From positions 1 to 9,933 of the forward strand of contig JBCBXA010000100.1 in assembly GCA_039816825.1 (NCBI GenBank): a DNA stretch of 9,933 nt, in the 5' to 3' direction. Origin of the DNA: JBCBXA01 sp039816825. Its GTDB lineage: Bacteria; Pseudomonadota; Alphaproteobacteria; Rhizobiales; Rhizobiaceae. The position numbers were made by a program, and so were the translations under genes. Positions 1 to 6,229 of this stretch are shown piece by piece. Positions within the stretch are counted from its first letter, which is position 1. The number at the start of each line of letters is the position of its first letter. The notes below the pieces were generated by a model. That model saw nothing but the letters and a program-made list of their open reading frames with translations. It searched no databases and was not told the origin of the DNA.

Positions 1-20
1 CAGCATCTTGCCCCCATGTT
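1..20. repeat. Left arm of a 20-bp perfect inverted repeat at the gltX inversion
   Basis: Bases 1-20 are the exact reverse complement of 190-209. In the gltX sense both arms encode part of KHGGKML. The match ends at the inner side of base 20, where the next base pair differs. The outer limit cannot be seen because the window starts here. Confidence 0.95.
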
Positions 21-138
21 TCCGGGCAAAAAGCCAGTTGAACAGGGCGGTGCGCGCGCCGCCAATGTGCAGGAAGCCTGTGGGCGAAGGGGCGAAGCGC
101 GTCACGACTTGGCGCTGAGCGGCGGGTGAGGTGGTCAT
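1..138 (-). CDS. gltX: Glutamyl-tRNA synthetase, N-terminal fragment (inverted, partial)
   Basis: The minus strand reads 46 codons from an ATG at 138-136 to base 1 without a stop. The product begins MTTSPAAQRQVVTRFAPSPT and continues through GFLHIGGARTALFNWLFARK to HGGKML. RFAPSPTGFLHIGGART is the class I GluRS signature: the HIGH-type motif (HIGG) that binds ATP, within the first strand and helix of the Rossmann fold. The fragment's last codons (KHGGKML) are identical to the opening of the plus-strand frame at 192-209. Placing the first 44 residues in front of the plus-strand M204 gives one normal 481-residue GluRS. The start choice is supported by an AGGA at the right distance. The piece lies in the wrong orientation to the rest of the gene, so no complete protein can be made from the sequence as written. 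Identity is certain; whether the inversion is real is doubtful. Confidence 0.93.
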   Translation of the reverse strand, partial: MTTSPAAQRQVVTRFAPSPTGFLHIGGARTALFNWLFARKHGGKML

Positions 139-142
139 CGGT

Positions 143-148
143 TTTCCT
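143..148 (-). promoter_or_regulatory. Ribosome binding site of gltX (inverted with its start)
   Basis: On the minus strand, TCAGGAAAACCG directly precedes the gltX ATG at 138. The AGGA core is at normal Shine-Dalgarno spacing, which fixes the start of the inverted fragment. The roughly 50 bases upstream (139-189) are the natural gltX leader, also inverted. I see no convincing promoter hexamers in them. Confidence 0.7.
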
Positions 149-189
149 GATCTTCCGTCGACTGCGATTCGACCTTTGGCCGCCCGTGT

Positions 190-209
190 AACATGGGGGC
201 AAGATGCTG
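190..209. repeat. Right arm of the 20-bp inverted repeat; inversion junction in gltX
   Basis: This arm is AACATGGGGGCAAGATGCTG, the reverse complement of 1-20. The junction just before it creates a TAA (189-191) in frame with the gltX body, so the plus-strand frame is closed immediately upstream. From 210 onward the sequence is uninterrupted gltX. Confidence 0.95.
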
Positions 210-1517
210 TTGCGGATCGAGGACACCGATCGCGCGCGCTCGACCAGTGAGGCAACGCAGGCCATTCTGGACGCCCTGTCCTGGCTCGGCTTGAACTGGG
301 ATGGAGACCCCATTTCCCAGCATGCAAATGCCGATCAGCATCGTGCCGTTGCTGAAGAGCTACTGGCGCGTGGCGCGGCTTACAAGTGTTTTGCCACGTC
401 AGAAGAACTGACGGCCATGCGCGAAGCCGCCCAGGCCGAAGGGCGACCACCAAAATACGACCGACGTTGGAGAGACCGCGATCCGGCTGACGGTGGTGAT
501 GCGCCTTACGTTGTGCGGATCAAAGCCCCGATTGAGGGCGATACCGTGATCGACGATCAGGTTCAGGGTGAAGTGCGTTTTCCAAACGACGCGCTGGACG
601 ATTTCGTCATCCTGCGGTCTGACGGATCGCCAACCTACATGCTGGCGGTTGTGGTGGACGACCGCAACATGGGCGTAACCCACGTCATTCGCGGCGACGA
701 TCACCTCACCAATGCTGCGCGCCAGGCCCTGATCTACAAGGCGATGGAGTGGGACATGCCTGTCATGGCCCATATTCCGCTGATCCACGGGCCTGATGGC
801 GCGAAGCTTTCAAAGCGCCACGGAGCCCTTGGTGTGGAGGCGTATCGCGCCATGGGCTATCTTCCCGTGGCTTTGCGGAACTATCTCGTGCGCCTTGGCT
901 GGGCCCACGGCGATGATGAGATCATCTCCCCTGAGGACATGCTCTCATGGTTTGGGTTTGAGGGCATGAACAAGGCGGCGGCCCGTTTCGACTTTCAGAA
1001 GCTCGAAGCCTTGAACGGCAACTGGATCAGGCAAAGCGAAGACGCGGACCTGTTGGCCTATCTCGAGCAGAGCGGTGGTTCACTCGATGGACAGCACGCC
1101 TTCCATACGCCACCCAATGAGCCGCAAAGGTCTCAGGTTGCCCAGCTCATGTCTGGCCTGAAGGAGCGGGCGAAAACCATGGTGGAGCTGGCAGAGGCCG
1201 CGAACTTCCTTTTTGCGAGCCGACCGCTGACTTTGGAGGCGAAAGCAGAAAAAATTCTCAGTGAAGGTGGCCGCGAGGCGATCTCTGAACTTTTGCCAGC
1301 GCTGGAGGCTTTAGAGGATTGGTCCCTCGGCAGTATCGAGACCGCAGTGCGTGACCACGTTGAGAAGACCGGTGCAAAACTGGGCAAAGTCGCCCAGCCA
1401 TTGCGTTGCGCGGCGACGGGAAGCACGACATCCCCCGGGGTTTTCGACGTTCTTGCAGCTCTTGGCCGCGATGAGTGCCTGGCGAGATTGCGTGATCAGG
1501 CGCAAGCCACCCAATGA
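192..1517 (+). CDS. gltX: Glutamyl-tRNA synthetase, main body (5' end missing in this orientation)
   Basis: This frame opens after a TAA at 189-191; its first ATG (204) is internal to the protein, not a true start. Joined to the inverted fragment, the whole protein would be 481 residues, normal for bacterial GluRS. Visible marks are MLLRIEDTDRARST, which follows the HIGH motif, the RGDDHLTN region, and the KMSKS-type loop KLSKR (codons at 804-818; residues 245-249 of the rebuilt protein). The anticodon-binding helical domain follows, ending with the typical SPGVFDVLAALG segment. The enzyme attaches glutamate to tRNA-Glu in the cytoplasm. In alphaproteobacteria, which generally lack GlnRS, a GluRS often also mischarges tRNA-Gln for the GatCAB amidotransferase; whether this one does is inferred. 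gltA follows on the same strand after 146 bp. Without the inverted 5' part the HIGH motif is lost, so the body alone would be inactive. Confidence 0.95.
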   Translation, partial: HGGKMLLRIEDTDRARSTSEATQAILDALSWLGLNWDGDPISQHANADQHRAVAEELLARGAAYKCFATSEELTAMREAAQAEGRPPKYDRRWRDRDPADGGDAPYVVRIKAPIEGDTVIDDQVQGEVRFPNDALDDFVILRSDGSPTYMLAVVVDDRNMGVTHVIRGDDHLTNAARQALIYKAMEWDMPVMAHIPLIHGPDGAKLSKRHGALGVEAYRAMGYLPVALRNYLVRLGWAHGDDEIISPEDMLSWFGFEGMNKAAARFDFQKLEALNGNWIRQSEDADLLAYLEQSGGSLDGQHAFHTPPNEPQRSQVAQLMSGLKERAKTMVELAEAANFLFASRPLTLEAKAEKILSEGGREAISELLPALEALEDWSLGSIETAVRDHVEKTGAKLGKVAQPLRCAATGSTTSPGVFDVLAALGRDECLARLRDQAQATQ

Positions 1518-1529
1518 CGCACCCTGCGT
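1517..1529 (+). other. Small stem-loop at the gltX stop codon
   Basis: ACGCA (1517-1521) pairs with TGCGT (1525-1529) around a CCC loop, overlapping the last base of the gltX TGA. No T-run follows and the stem is only 5 bp, so it is weak as a terminator. It may be chance. Confidence 0.25.
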
Positions 1530-1596
1530 AGCAAACGACTGGCAACCATGGACTTTTGGTGAACTTGCGGGCCGTCCACCCAGCCGCTAAGCCCAA

Positions 1597-1602
1597 TATA
1601 AC
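1597..1602 (+). promoter_or_regulatory. Candidate -10 element of a gltA promoter
   Basis: TATAAC, in an otherwise GC-rich leader, lies about 60 bases before the gltA start and resembles a -10 box. No good -35 sits at 16-18 bp: TTGCGG at 1565-1570 is too far upstream. A promoter is expected somewhere in the 146-bp gltX-gltA gap because citrate synthase is usually expressed on its own. The exact site is a guess. Confidence 0.25.
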
Positions 1603-1608
1603 TCGACC

Positions 1609-1640
1609 GCCGCAATTCGCGGCCGCTGTGGCTTGGCCGC
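1609..1640 (+). other. GC-rich inverted repeats in the gltA leader
   Basis: Two mutually exclusive stems share GCGGC(C). GCCGC (1609-1613) can pair with GCGGC (1619-1623) around an AATTC loop. GCGGCC (1619-1624) can instead pair with GGCCGC (1635-1640) around a 10-nt loop. They lie between the candidate -10 and the ribosome binding site. The alternative pairing could be regulatory, but short GC-rich stems are common in such DNA. Confidence 0.3.
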
Positions 1641-1663
1641 AGCCATTCCGACAGGAGCATCCC

Positions 1664-2956
1664 ATGAGCGACGAAGCCGCAAAACTCGTCATTGGAGACA
1701 AGACGTACGAACTACCAAGGCACAGCGGTAGCACGGGCCCTGACGTCTACGACATCACCAAGTTTTATGCCGAGACCGGCGCGTTCACCTTTGATCCGGG
1801 CTTTACTTCAACAGCCTCATGCGAAAGCGGCCTGACCTTTATCGATGGCGGCAACGGCATTCTGCTTCACCGCGGATACCCCATCGACCAACTGGCCGAT
1901 GAAGGCGACTTTTTGGAGACCTGTTATCTGCTCTTGCATGGAGAACTGCCAACGGCCGACGAAAAGAAGACCTTCGACGACCTGGTGACCAACCACACCA
2001 TGTTGCACGACCAGATGCGTTCGCTTTTCAGCGGGTTCCGTCGAGACGCGCACCCCATGGCCATCATGGTAGGCGTCGTCGGCGCCCTGTCAGCTTTCTA
2101 TCACGACTCAACGGACATCACGGACGCGCGTCAACGCGAGATCGCTTCGATCCGCCTCATCGCAAAAATGCCGACGATTGCGGCCATGGCCTACAAATAT
2201 TCGATTGGCCAGCCATTCGTGCACCCACAGAACAATCTGGGCTACGCAGCGAACTTCCTCAACATGTGCTTCTCAGTGCCGTGTGAGGAATACAAGGTCT
2301 CGCCAACGCTGGCACGCGCCATGGATCGGATTTTCATCCTCCACGCTGATCACGAGCAGAATGCATCCACTTCGACAGTTCGGCTCGCTGGCTCTTCGGG
2401 CGCCAACCCATTCGCCTGTATCGCCGCCGGCATTGCCTGCCTGTGGGGCCCTGCGCATGGTGGTGCCAACGAGGCTGCTCTCAATATGCTTCAGGAAATC
2501 GGCTCAGTTGACCGCATTCCGGAATATGTGGCGCGTGCGAAAGACAAGTCGGACCCATTCCGCCTGATGGGCTTCGGGCACCGGGTCTACAAGAACTATG
2601 ATCCGCGCGCGAAGATCATGCAGAGCACCTGCCATGAAGTTCTGGACGAGCTTGGCATCAAAGACGACCCCATGCTCGAAGTTGCCATTGAACTCGAACG
2701 GATCGCCCTGACCGACGAATACTTCATCGAGAAGAAACTCTATCCGAACATCGACTTTTACTCGGGCATCACGCTCAGGGCACTGGGCTTCCCACCAGAG
2801 ATGTTCACCGTGCTGTTCAGCCTGGCGCGGACCGTGGGTTGGATCGCCCAGTGGAAAGAGATGATCGAGGATCCAAAGCAGAAGATAGGACGCCCACGGC
2901 AGCTCTATACCGGCCCGACGCACCGCGACTACGTTCCAGTCGACAAGCGCGGCTAA
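1664..2956 (+). CDS. gltA: Citrate synthase (type II, hexameric class)
   Basis: This 430-residue cytoplasmic enzyme condenses acetyl-CoA with oxaloacetate to citrate, the entry step of the TCA cycle. The catalytic triad is visible: His265 in WGPAHGGANEAA, His306 in GFGHRVYKNYDPRA, and Asp364 in NIDFYSGI. These match His264, His305 and Asp362 of the E. coli enzyme. The HADHEQNAS segment (227-235) lines the oxaloacetate site. Length and the N-terminal beta-rich domain fit the long Gram-negative form, which is often NADH-sensitive; that control is not shown here. The ATG at 1664 is preceded by AGGAG (1653-1657) at six bases. The frame stays open back to 1556, but that start would add 36 residues unlike the family. 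The TAA stop (2954-2956) touches the stop of convergent lpxB with no gap. Confidence 0.98.
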   Translation: MSDEAAKLVIGDKTYELPRHSGSTGPDVYDITKFYAETGAFTFDPGFTSTASCESGLTFIDGGNGILLHRGYPIDQLADEGDFLETCYLLLHGELPTADEKKTFDDLVTNHTMLHDQMRSLFSGFRRDAHPMAIMVGVVGALSAFYHDSTDITDARQREIASIRLIAKMPTIAAMAYKYSIGQPFVHPQNNLGYAANFLNMCFSVPCEEYKVSPTLARAMDRIFILHADHEQNASTSTVRLAGSSGANPFACIAAGIACLWGPAHGGANEAALNMLQEIGSVDRIPEYVARAKDKSDPFRLMGFGHRVYKNYDPRAKIMQSTCHEVLDELGIKDDPMLEVAIELERIALTDEYFIEKKLYPNIDFYSGITLRALGFPPEMFTVLFSLARTVGWIAQWKEMIEDPKQKIGRPRQLYTGPTHRDYVPVDKRG

Positions 2957-4108
2957 CTAAAGATTGGCGGCCTGGCGCAGCGCGTCAGCCGCCAACTCTG
3001 CTGGAGGCTTTGCAGTCTCCACGCGCTCCCACAGTCGCGAGAAAGCGTCGGCCTGGGAGCGTCTTGCATGATTGTCCGCCAACAGCGCCTTCAGTTCCCG
3101 CATCAAACGATCCAGTTTGGCGTGATCTCCAACGCACTCGGGAACGACCGGTTCATCCAAGATGAGGTTTGGCAAATTGACGGACCAGCTGGTGATGAAA
3201 GGGGTCGCCAAGCGATCCAAACCTGCGGTTCTGTAAAAGATCGCGTGGGGGACACGCGCCAGGGCCAATTCGAGGGAGATGGTCCCCGAAGTTGCCAAAG
3301 CTGCATGAGCATGACGCATCGCATTCAGGCGAGCTTCCTCGCCCACCACAACATCTACCGGTAGACGAGACTGAGCCAACAGATCTCTCACCAGTTGCTC
3401 TCGTTTTTCGAGTGTCGGCAGCGTCAGATGCACCGCTCGACTTTCAGACACCTGTTCCGCAACGCTTAGGAATGCGGGAAGTGAGCGCTCAATTTCTGAG
3501 CGCCGCGAGCCCGGCAGAAGCAGAAGCTCGATGGGCTTCTCGTCTTCGAGGCTATTAGTCGTCTGCGCGCGCCACTCCGCCATAGACGTGGAGAGTGGAT
3601 GGCCCACATAGGTGCCCGGAGGCCCGCCCAGCCTCGCCAGGGCCTCTGGCTCAAACGGCAGCAGGCACAGAACATGGTCTATGTAGCTGGCCATCTTGGC
3701 CGCCCTGCCGGGTCGCCATGCCCAAACGCTGGGGCAGACATATTTGATGATGGGAATGTCTGGTGCCCGCTTCCGCACTCGTTTGGCAACCAGAGCGCAG
3801 AACTCGGGACTATCAATGAGCAGAACCGCATCGGGCCGTTTGGCAAGGATATCAGCCACGACCGTTTTTACGCGCTTCAACAGGTCTGGCAGCCGCGCGA
3901 TGACGGGTCCGAAGCCCATGACAGAAAGCCGATCAATCTCAAACAGGCTTTGCAAACCGGCAGCTTGAAGTTGGCGACCTCCCAAGCCAAGCGGTTGCAC
4001 CAGACCTCTTTCGTCGGCATTCAGGGCTGACAGAACAGCCGCTCCCAGCACATCCCCTGATGGCTCTCCGACCACAAAGTAGAGCTGGCGGCTCGTTACG
4101 CTAGCCAT
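2957..4108 (-). CDS. lpxB: Lipid-A-disaccharide synthase
   Basis: This 383-residue GT19-family glycosyltransferase joins UDP-2,3-diacylglucosamine to lipid X (2,3-diacylglucosamine-1-phosphate), giving the lipid A disaccharide-1-phosphate at the inner face of the inner membrane. Visible family motifs are GEPSGD (14-19), DSPEF (99-103), CPSVWAW (125-131), VGHPL (168-172), LLPGSR (197-202), the UDP-site SGTISLE (274-280) and NLPNLIL (311-317). The ATG at 4108 gives the usual N-terminus just before YFVVGEPSGD. It overlaps the lpxI stop by eight bases (ATGGCTAG), and AAGAG lies a few bases upstream. The frame continues to an ATG at 4168, deep inside lpxI, which would add 20 atypical residues. It is the last gene of the operon, and its final codons form the terminator stem. 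Confidence 0.97.
   Translation of the reverse strand: MASVTSRQLYFVVGEPSGDVLGAAVLSALNADERGLVQPLGLGGRQLQAAGLQSLFEIDRLSVMGFGPVIARLPDLLKRVKTVVADILAKRPDAVLLIDSPEFCALVAKRVRKRAPDIPIIKYVCPSVWAWRPGRAAKMASYIDHVLCLLPFEPEALARLGGPPGTYVGHPLSTSMAEWRAQTTNSLEDEKPIELLLLPGSRRSEIERSLPAFLSVAEQVSESRAVHLTLPTLEKREQLVRDLLAQSRLPVDVVVGEEARLNAMRHAHAALATSGTISLELALARVPHAIFYRTAGLDRLATPFITSWSVNLPNLILDEPVVPECVGDHAKLDRLMRELKALLADNHARRSQADAFSRLWERVETAKPPAELAADALRQAANL
2964..2995. terminator. Strong stem-loop serving the convergent gltA and lpxB ends
   Basis: TTGGCGGC (2964-2971) pairs perfectly with GCCGCCAA (2988-2995). After one bulged C (2972), TGGCGC (2973-2978) pairs with GCGTCA (2982-2987), including one G-U, closing on an AGC loop. 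This gives about 14 base pairs starting seven bases after the gltA stop, entirely inside the last lpxB codons. Read from lpxB, the stem has one C-A mismatch and is followed by TCTTTAGTT, a weak T-rich tail. Read from gltA it is fully paired but followed by CTCTGCT, without a T-run. It is likely a factor-assisted or partly intrinsic bidirectional terminator, or a 3'-end stabiliser. Confidence 0.55.
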
Positions 4109-4946
4109 GACGATCTCTTGATCCGGCAAAACCATAGAGCGCAATTTGGCCCACATTGGCGGTCTCAATCAGTCGCTTCTGATCGAGAATAATCGAACGC
4201 CCGGCCTCAACACCAATCACCGACAATTTGGCCTCGCTCGCCAAACGCAGGGTGTTCATTCCAATGGTGGGGAGGTCAAAACGCAGATCCTGCCTTGGCT
4301 TCGCGCACTTCACCAATACGCCACCGCCGCGAGACGATATGCGACCTTCCCTACGCAAGGCGACCACTCTTTGAAGCATCGCATCGGTGCCCTCAGCGGC
4401 CTCCAGCGCTATCGACCGGCCACGCTCGACAATGGCAGCCTGGCCTGCATCCATGGCTCCCAACGCTTTGGCCTGCGAAAACGCTTCTTCCAGATCCGCA
4501 AACTGATCCCGCTCAATTCTGACCAGACCAAGCTGGCCCTCTTCGGCCAGAAGTGATGGCACGACATCTGACAGACCAACGACCGGAAAGCCTTGCCCGG
4601 CGAATATGTCTGCAACGGCTCGAAGAACATTGTCGTCACCGCCCACCAACGCAGCCACAACCTTCGGAAGGGACGCGATGGTGCCAAAATCCAGCTTGAA
4701 AGTCCGGTAGCTTGGACGTTCCGCCACACCGCCAGCAAAGATGACCGCTGTCGTTTCCCAGCGCCGAAGCTGCGACCACAGCTTGCCAAGTTGGCCGAAG
4801 CCCAAGCTCACATGCGGCATGGACCCGGCCCAATCAAGCTCGCGGTTGACACCGATGATGCCGGCCAATCGCGCCTGCCCGTGCAAAGATAAGGATATGT
4901 TTTCCGGCAGGTCTCCATTGCCGGCGATGACGGCAATGCGGTCCAT
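4101..4946 (-). CDS. lpxI: UDP-2,3-diacylglucosamine pyrophosphatase, LpxI type
   Basis: This 281-residue protein of the LpxI (formerly DUF1009) family hydrolyses UDP-2,3-diacylglucosamine to lipid X and UMP, making the acceptor for LpxB, its downstream neighbour. It is unrelated in sequence to LpxH, which does this step in E. coli. The N-terminal domain begins MDRIAVIAGNGDLP, the nucleotide-binding-like start typical of the family. The C-terminal domain carries GVLVKCAKPRQDLRFDLPTI (209-228). Asp224 in RFDLP most likely matches the catalytic Asp225 of the Caulobacter enzyme, by motif and not by alignment. The ATG directly follows the lpxA TGA (TGAATG) and has no clear ribosome binding site, suggesting reinitiation by ribosomes leaving lpxA. 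Its end overlaps the lpxB start by eight bases. Confidence 0.96.
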   Translation of the reverse strand: MDRIAVIAGNGDLPENISLSLHGQARLAGIIGVNRELDWAGSMPHVSLGFGQLGKLWSQLRRWETTAVIFAGGVAERPSYRTFKLDFGTIASLPKVVAALVGGDDNVLRAVADIFAGQGFPVVGLSDVVPSLLAEEGQLGLVRIERDQFADLEEAFSQAKALGAMDAGQAAIVERGRSIALEAAEGTDAMLQRVVALRREGRISSRGGGVLVKCAKPRQDLRFDLPTIGMNTLRLASEAKLSVIGVEAGRSIILDQKRLIETANVGQIALYGFAGSRDRHG

Positions 4947-5759
4947 TCACAGTGCCCGTTTGCGCATGGAGCAATATTGGCGTGCGGTGTCCTGGCTTAC
5001 AAAAGCGAGCAAAGACTCGATCAGTGGCGAACGATCCGCCGCCGAGAGCGCGTTAAATTCGGCCTCCAGCTCCTCAACAGCTTCCTTCATCGTCAGATCA
5101 CCTTCGAAAATACGTCGATAGGCGTTCCGAAGCTCGTGTATCTGAGACTTGTTGAAACCGGCTCTGCGCAATCCCACCACGTTGGGGCCCGCTACTTCAG
5201 CCCGGTGGCCGATGGCAATCGCAAACGGAACAAGGTCCTGTTCGACGCCGGCCAGGCCGCCGACAAAGGCGCCGGTTCCGATGCGGGCAAACTGATGCAC
5301 GGCAGACCCGCCACCGAAGATGACATTGTCCTCCACCGTCACATGGCCAGCCAACATCACATTGTTGGACGCGATGACACCGTTGCCGATCCGGCAGTCA
5401 TGCGCCACGTGCGATCCGGCCAGAAACACGCACTTGTTTCCAAGTGCGGTCAGGCCGCCTCCACCCTCAGTACCAGGGTGCATGGTGACGTTCTCTCTAA
5501 CGATACAGTCTTGACCCAGTGTCAGGCGTGTCTCTTCACCACGATATTTTAAGTCCTGTGGATCGAGGCCAAGCGCGGCAAATGAGAAAATGCGCGATCG
5601 TGCGCCAATTGTGGTGCGCCCCGCAACGACCACATGGCTCACCAGTTCGACGCCGTCCTCCAAAACAGCATTCGGGCCGATCTGACAGAAGGGTCCTATC
5701 GAGACGCCCTCCCCGAGTTGCGCCCCATCAGCCACAATCGAAGTTTGATGGATCGTCAC
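4947..5759 (-). CDS. lpxA: UDP-N-acetylglucosamine acyltransferase
   Basis: This 270-residue left-handed beta-helix enzyme, probably a trimer, transfers a (3R)-hydroxyacyl chain from ACP to the 3-OH of UDP-GlcNAc, the first step of lipid A synthesis. Hexapeptide repeats run from about residue 5 to 190 (for example IGPFCQIGPNAVL). The catalytic base is His120 in SHVAHDC, matching E. coli His125; His117 matches His122. The LDPQDLKYRGE loop (65-75) is typical. A small helical C-terminal domain follows. At the hydrocarbon-ruler site, HQFARIGTGAFVGG keeps Gly168, equivalent to E. coli Gly173, so longer chains may fit. The start is GTG at 5759, overlapping the fabZ TGA by four bases (GTGA), with GGAG at 5765-5768 upstream. 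It is a few residues longer than the E. coli protein. Confidence 0.97.
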   Translation of the reverse strand: MTIHQTSIVADGAQLGEGVSIGPFCQIGPNAVLEDGVELVSHVVVAGRTTIGARSRIFSFAALGLDPQDLKYRGEETRLTLGQDCIVRENVTMHPGTEGGGGLTALGNKCVFLAGSHVAHDCRIGNGVIASNNVMLAGHVTVEDNVIFGGGSAVHQFARIGTGAFVGGLAGVEQDLVPFAIAIGHRAEVAGPNVVGLRRAGFNKSQIHELRNAYRRIFEGDLTMKEAVEELEAEFNALSAADRSPLIESLLAFVSQDTARQYCSMRKRAL

Positions 5760-6229
5760 GCGGACTCCGCTGGTTCAGCGTCCCGCATCATGGCACTGAC
5801 CTCAGCCTCAGCAACCTTCTGGCCGGCGACCATGGCCACGCAGTCAAATTTGAAGATGGAGCCCCGAGACCGCGACTTGGTCACATGATATTCGAGCACA
5901 TCGCCCGGCAGGACGGGCTTGCGGAACTTCGCGCGGTCAATCGTCATGAAGTAAACGAGCTTAGGAGCGCCTGAGCCGCCTTCGTGAGCGGCAGTAATCG
6001 CACCAGCTGTCTGCGCCAGCCCCTCAATGATCAATACACCCGGCATAATCGGTGAGCCAGGAAAATGGCCGACAAAGAACGGTTCATTGATGGTGACATT
6101 CTTGATGCCAACGGCCGCGTCACCGCCCTGAATTCTTTCAATCCTGTCCACCAGGAGGAACGGATAACGGTGCGGCAGCAATTGCATGATGTCCGCAATA
6201 TTGAGGGACTTCATTTCGTCATCAGTCAT
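5756..6229 (-). CDS. fabZ: 3-hydroxyacyl-ACP dehydratase
   Basis: This 157-residue hotdog-fold enzyme removes water from (3R)-hydroxyacyl-ACP to give trans-2-enoyl-ACP in fatty acid elongation. It therefore competes with LpxA and LpxD for the same hydroxyacyl-ACP pool, which explains its place between them. Visible marks are LLPHRYPFLLVDRI (17-30) and the catalytic stretch GHFPGSPIMPGVLIIEG, with His55 and Glu69 in the usual active-site positions. The ATG at 6229 gives a family-typical length. It overlaps the lpxD stop by eight bases (ATGACTGA) and has AAGG six bases upstream. The frame is open up to 6328, but that 33-residue extension overlaps lpxD and is rich in Arg and Lys, unlike FabZ. 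An ATG five codons in (MKSLNIADI) is a possible second start. Confidence 0.97.
   Translation of the reverse strand: MTDDEMKSLNIADIMQLLPHRYPFLLVDRIERIQGGDAAVGIKNVTINEPFFVGHFPGSPIMPGVLIIEGLAQTAGAITAAHEGGSGAPKLVYFMTIDRAKFRKPVLPGDVLEYHVTKSRSRGSIFKFDCVAMVAGQKVAEAEVSAMMRDAEPAESA

Noticed and set aside
399..788. 129-codon open frame on the minus strand inside gltX
   Set aside because: It is antisense to conserved GluRS coding sequence, shows no recognisable family and has no ribosome binding site. It is a shadow of codon bias, as are similar frames opposite gltA, lpxB, lpxA and bamA.
204..1517. A shortened but intact GluRS starting at ATG 204
   Set aside because: It would lack the HIGH motif and the first Rossmann strand. 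The missing residues are present in inverted form at 1-138, so this is a broken gene, not a short variant.
1556..1663. N-terminal extension of GltA from ATG 1556
   Set aside because: The 36 extra residues do not look like citrate synthase. The ATG at 1664 has a clear AGGAG and the normal N-terminus.
4109..4168. Earlier LpxB start at 4168
   Set aside because: It lies deep inside lpxI and would add 20 residues before the usual YFVVGEPSGD start.
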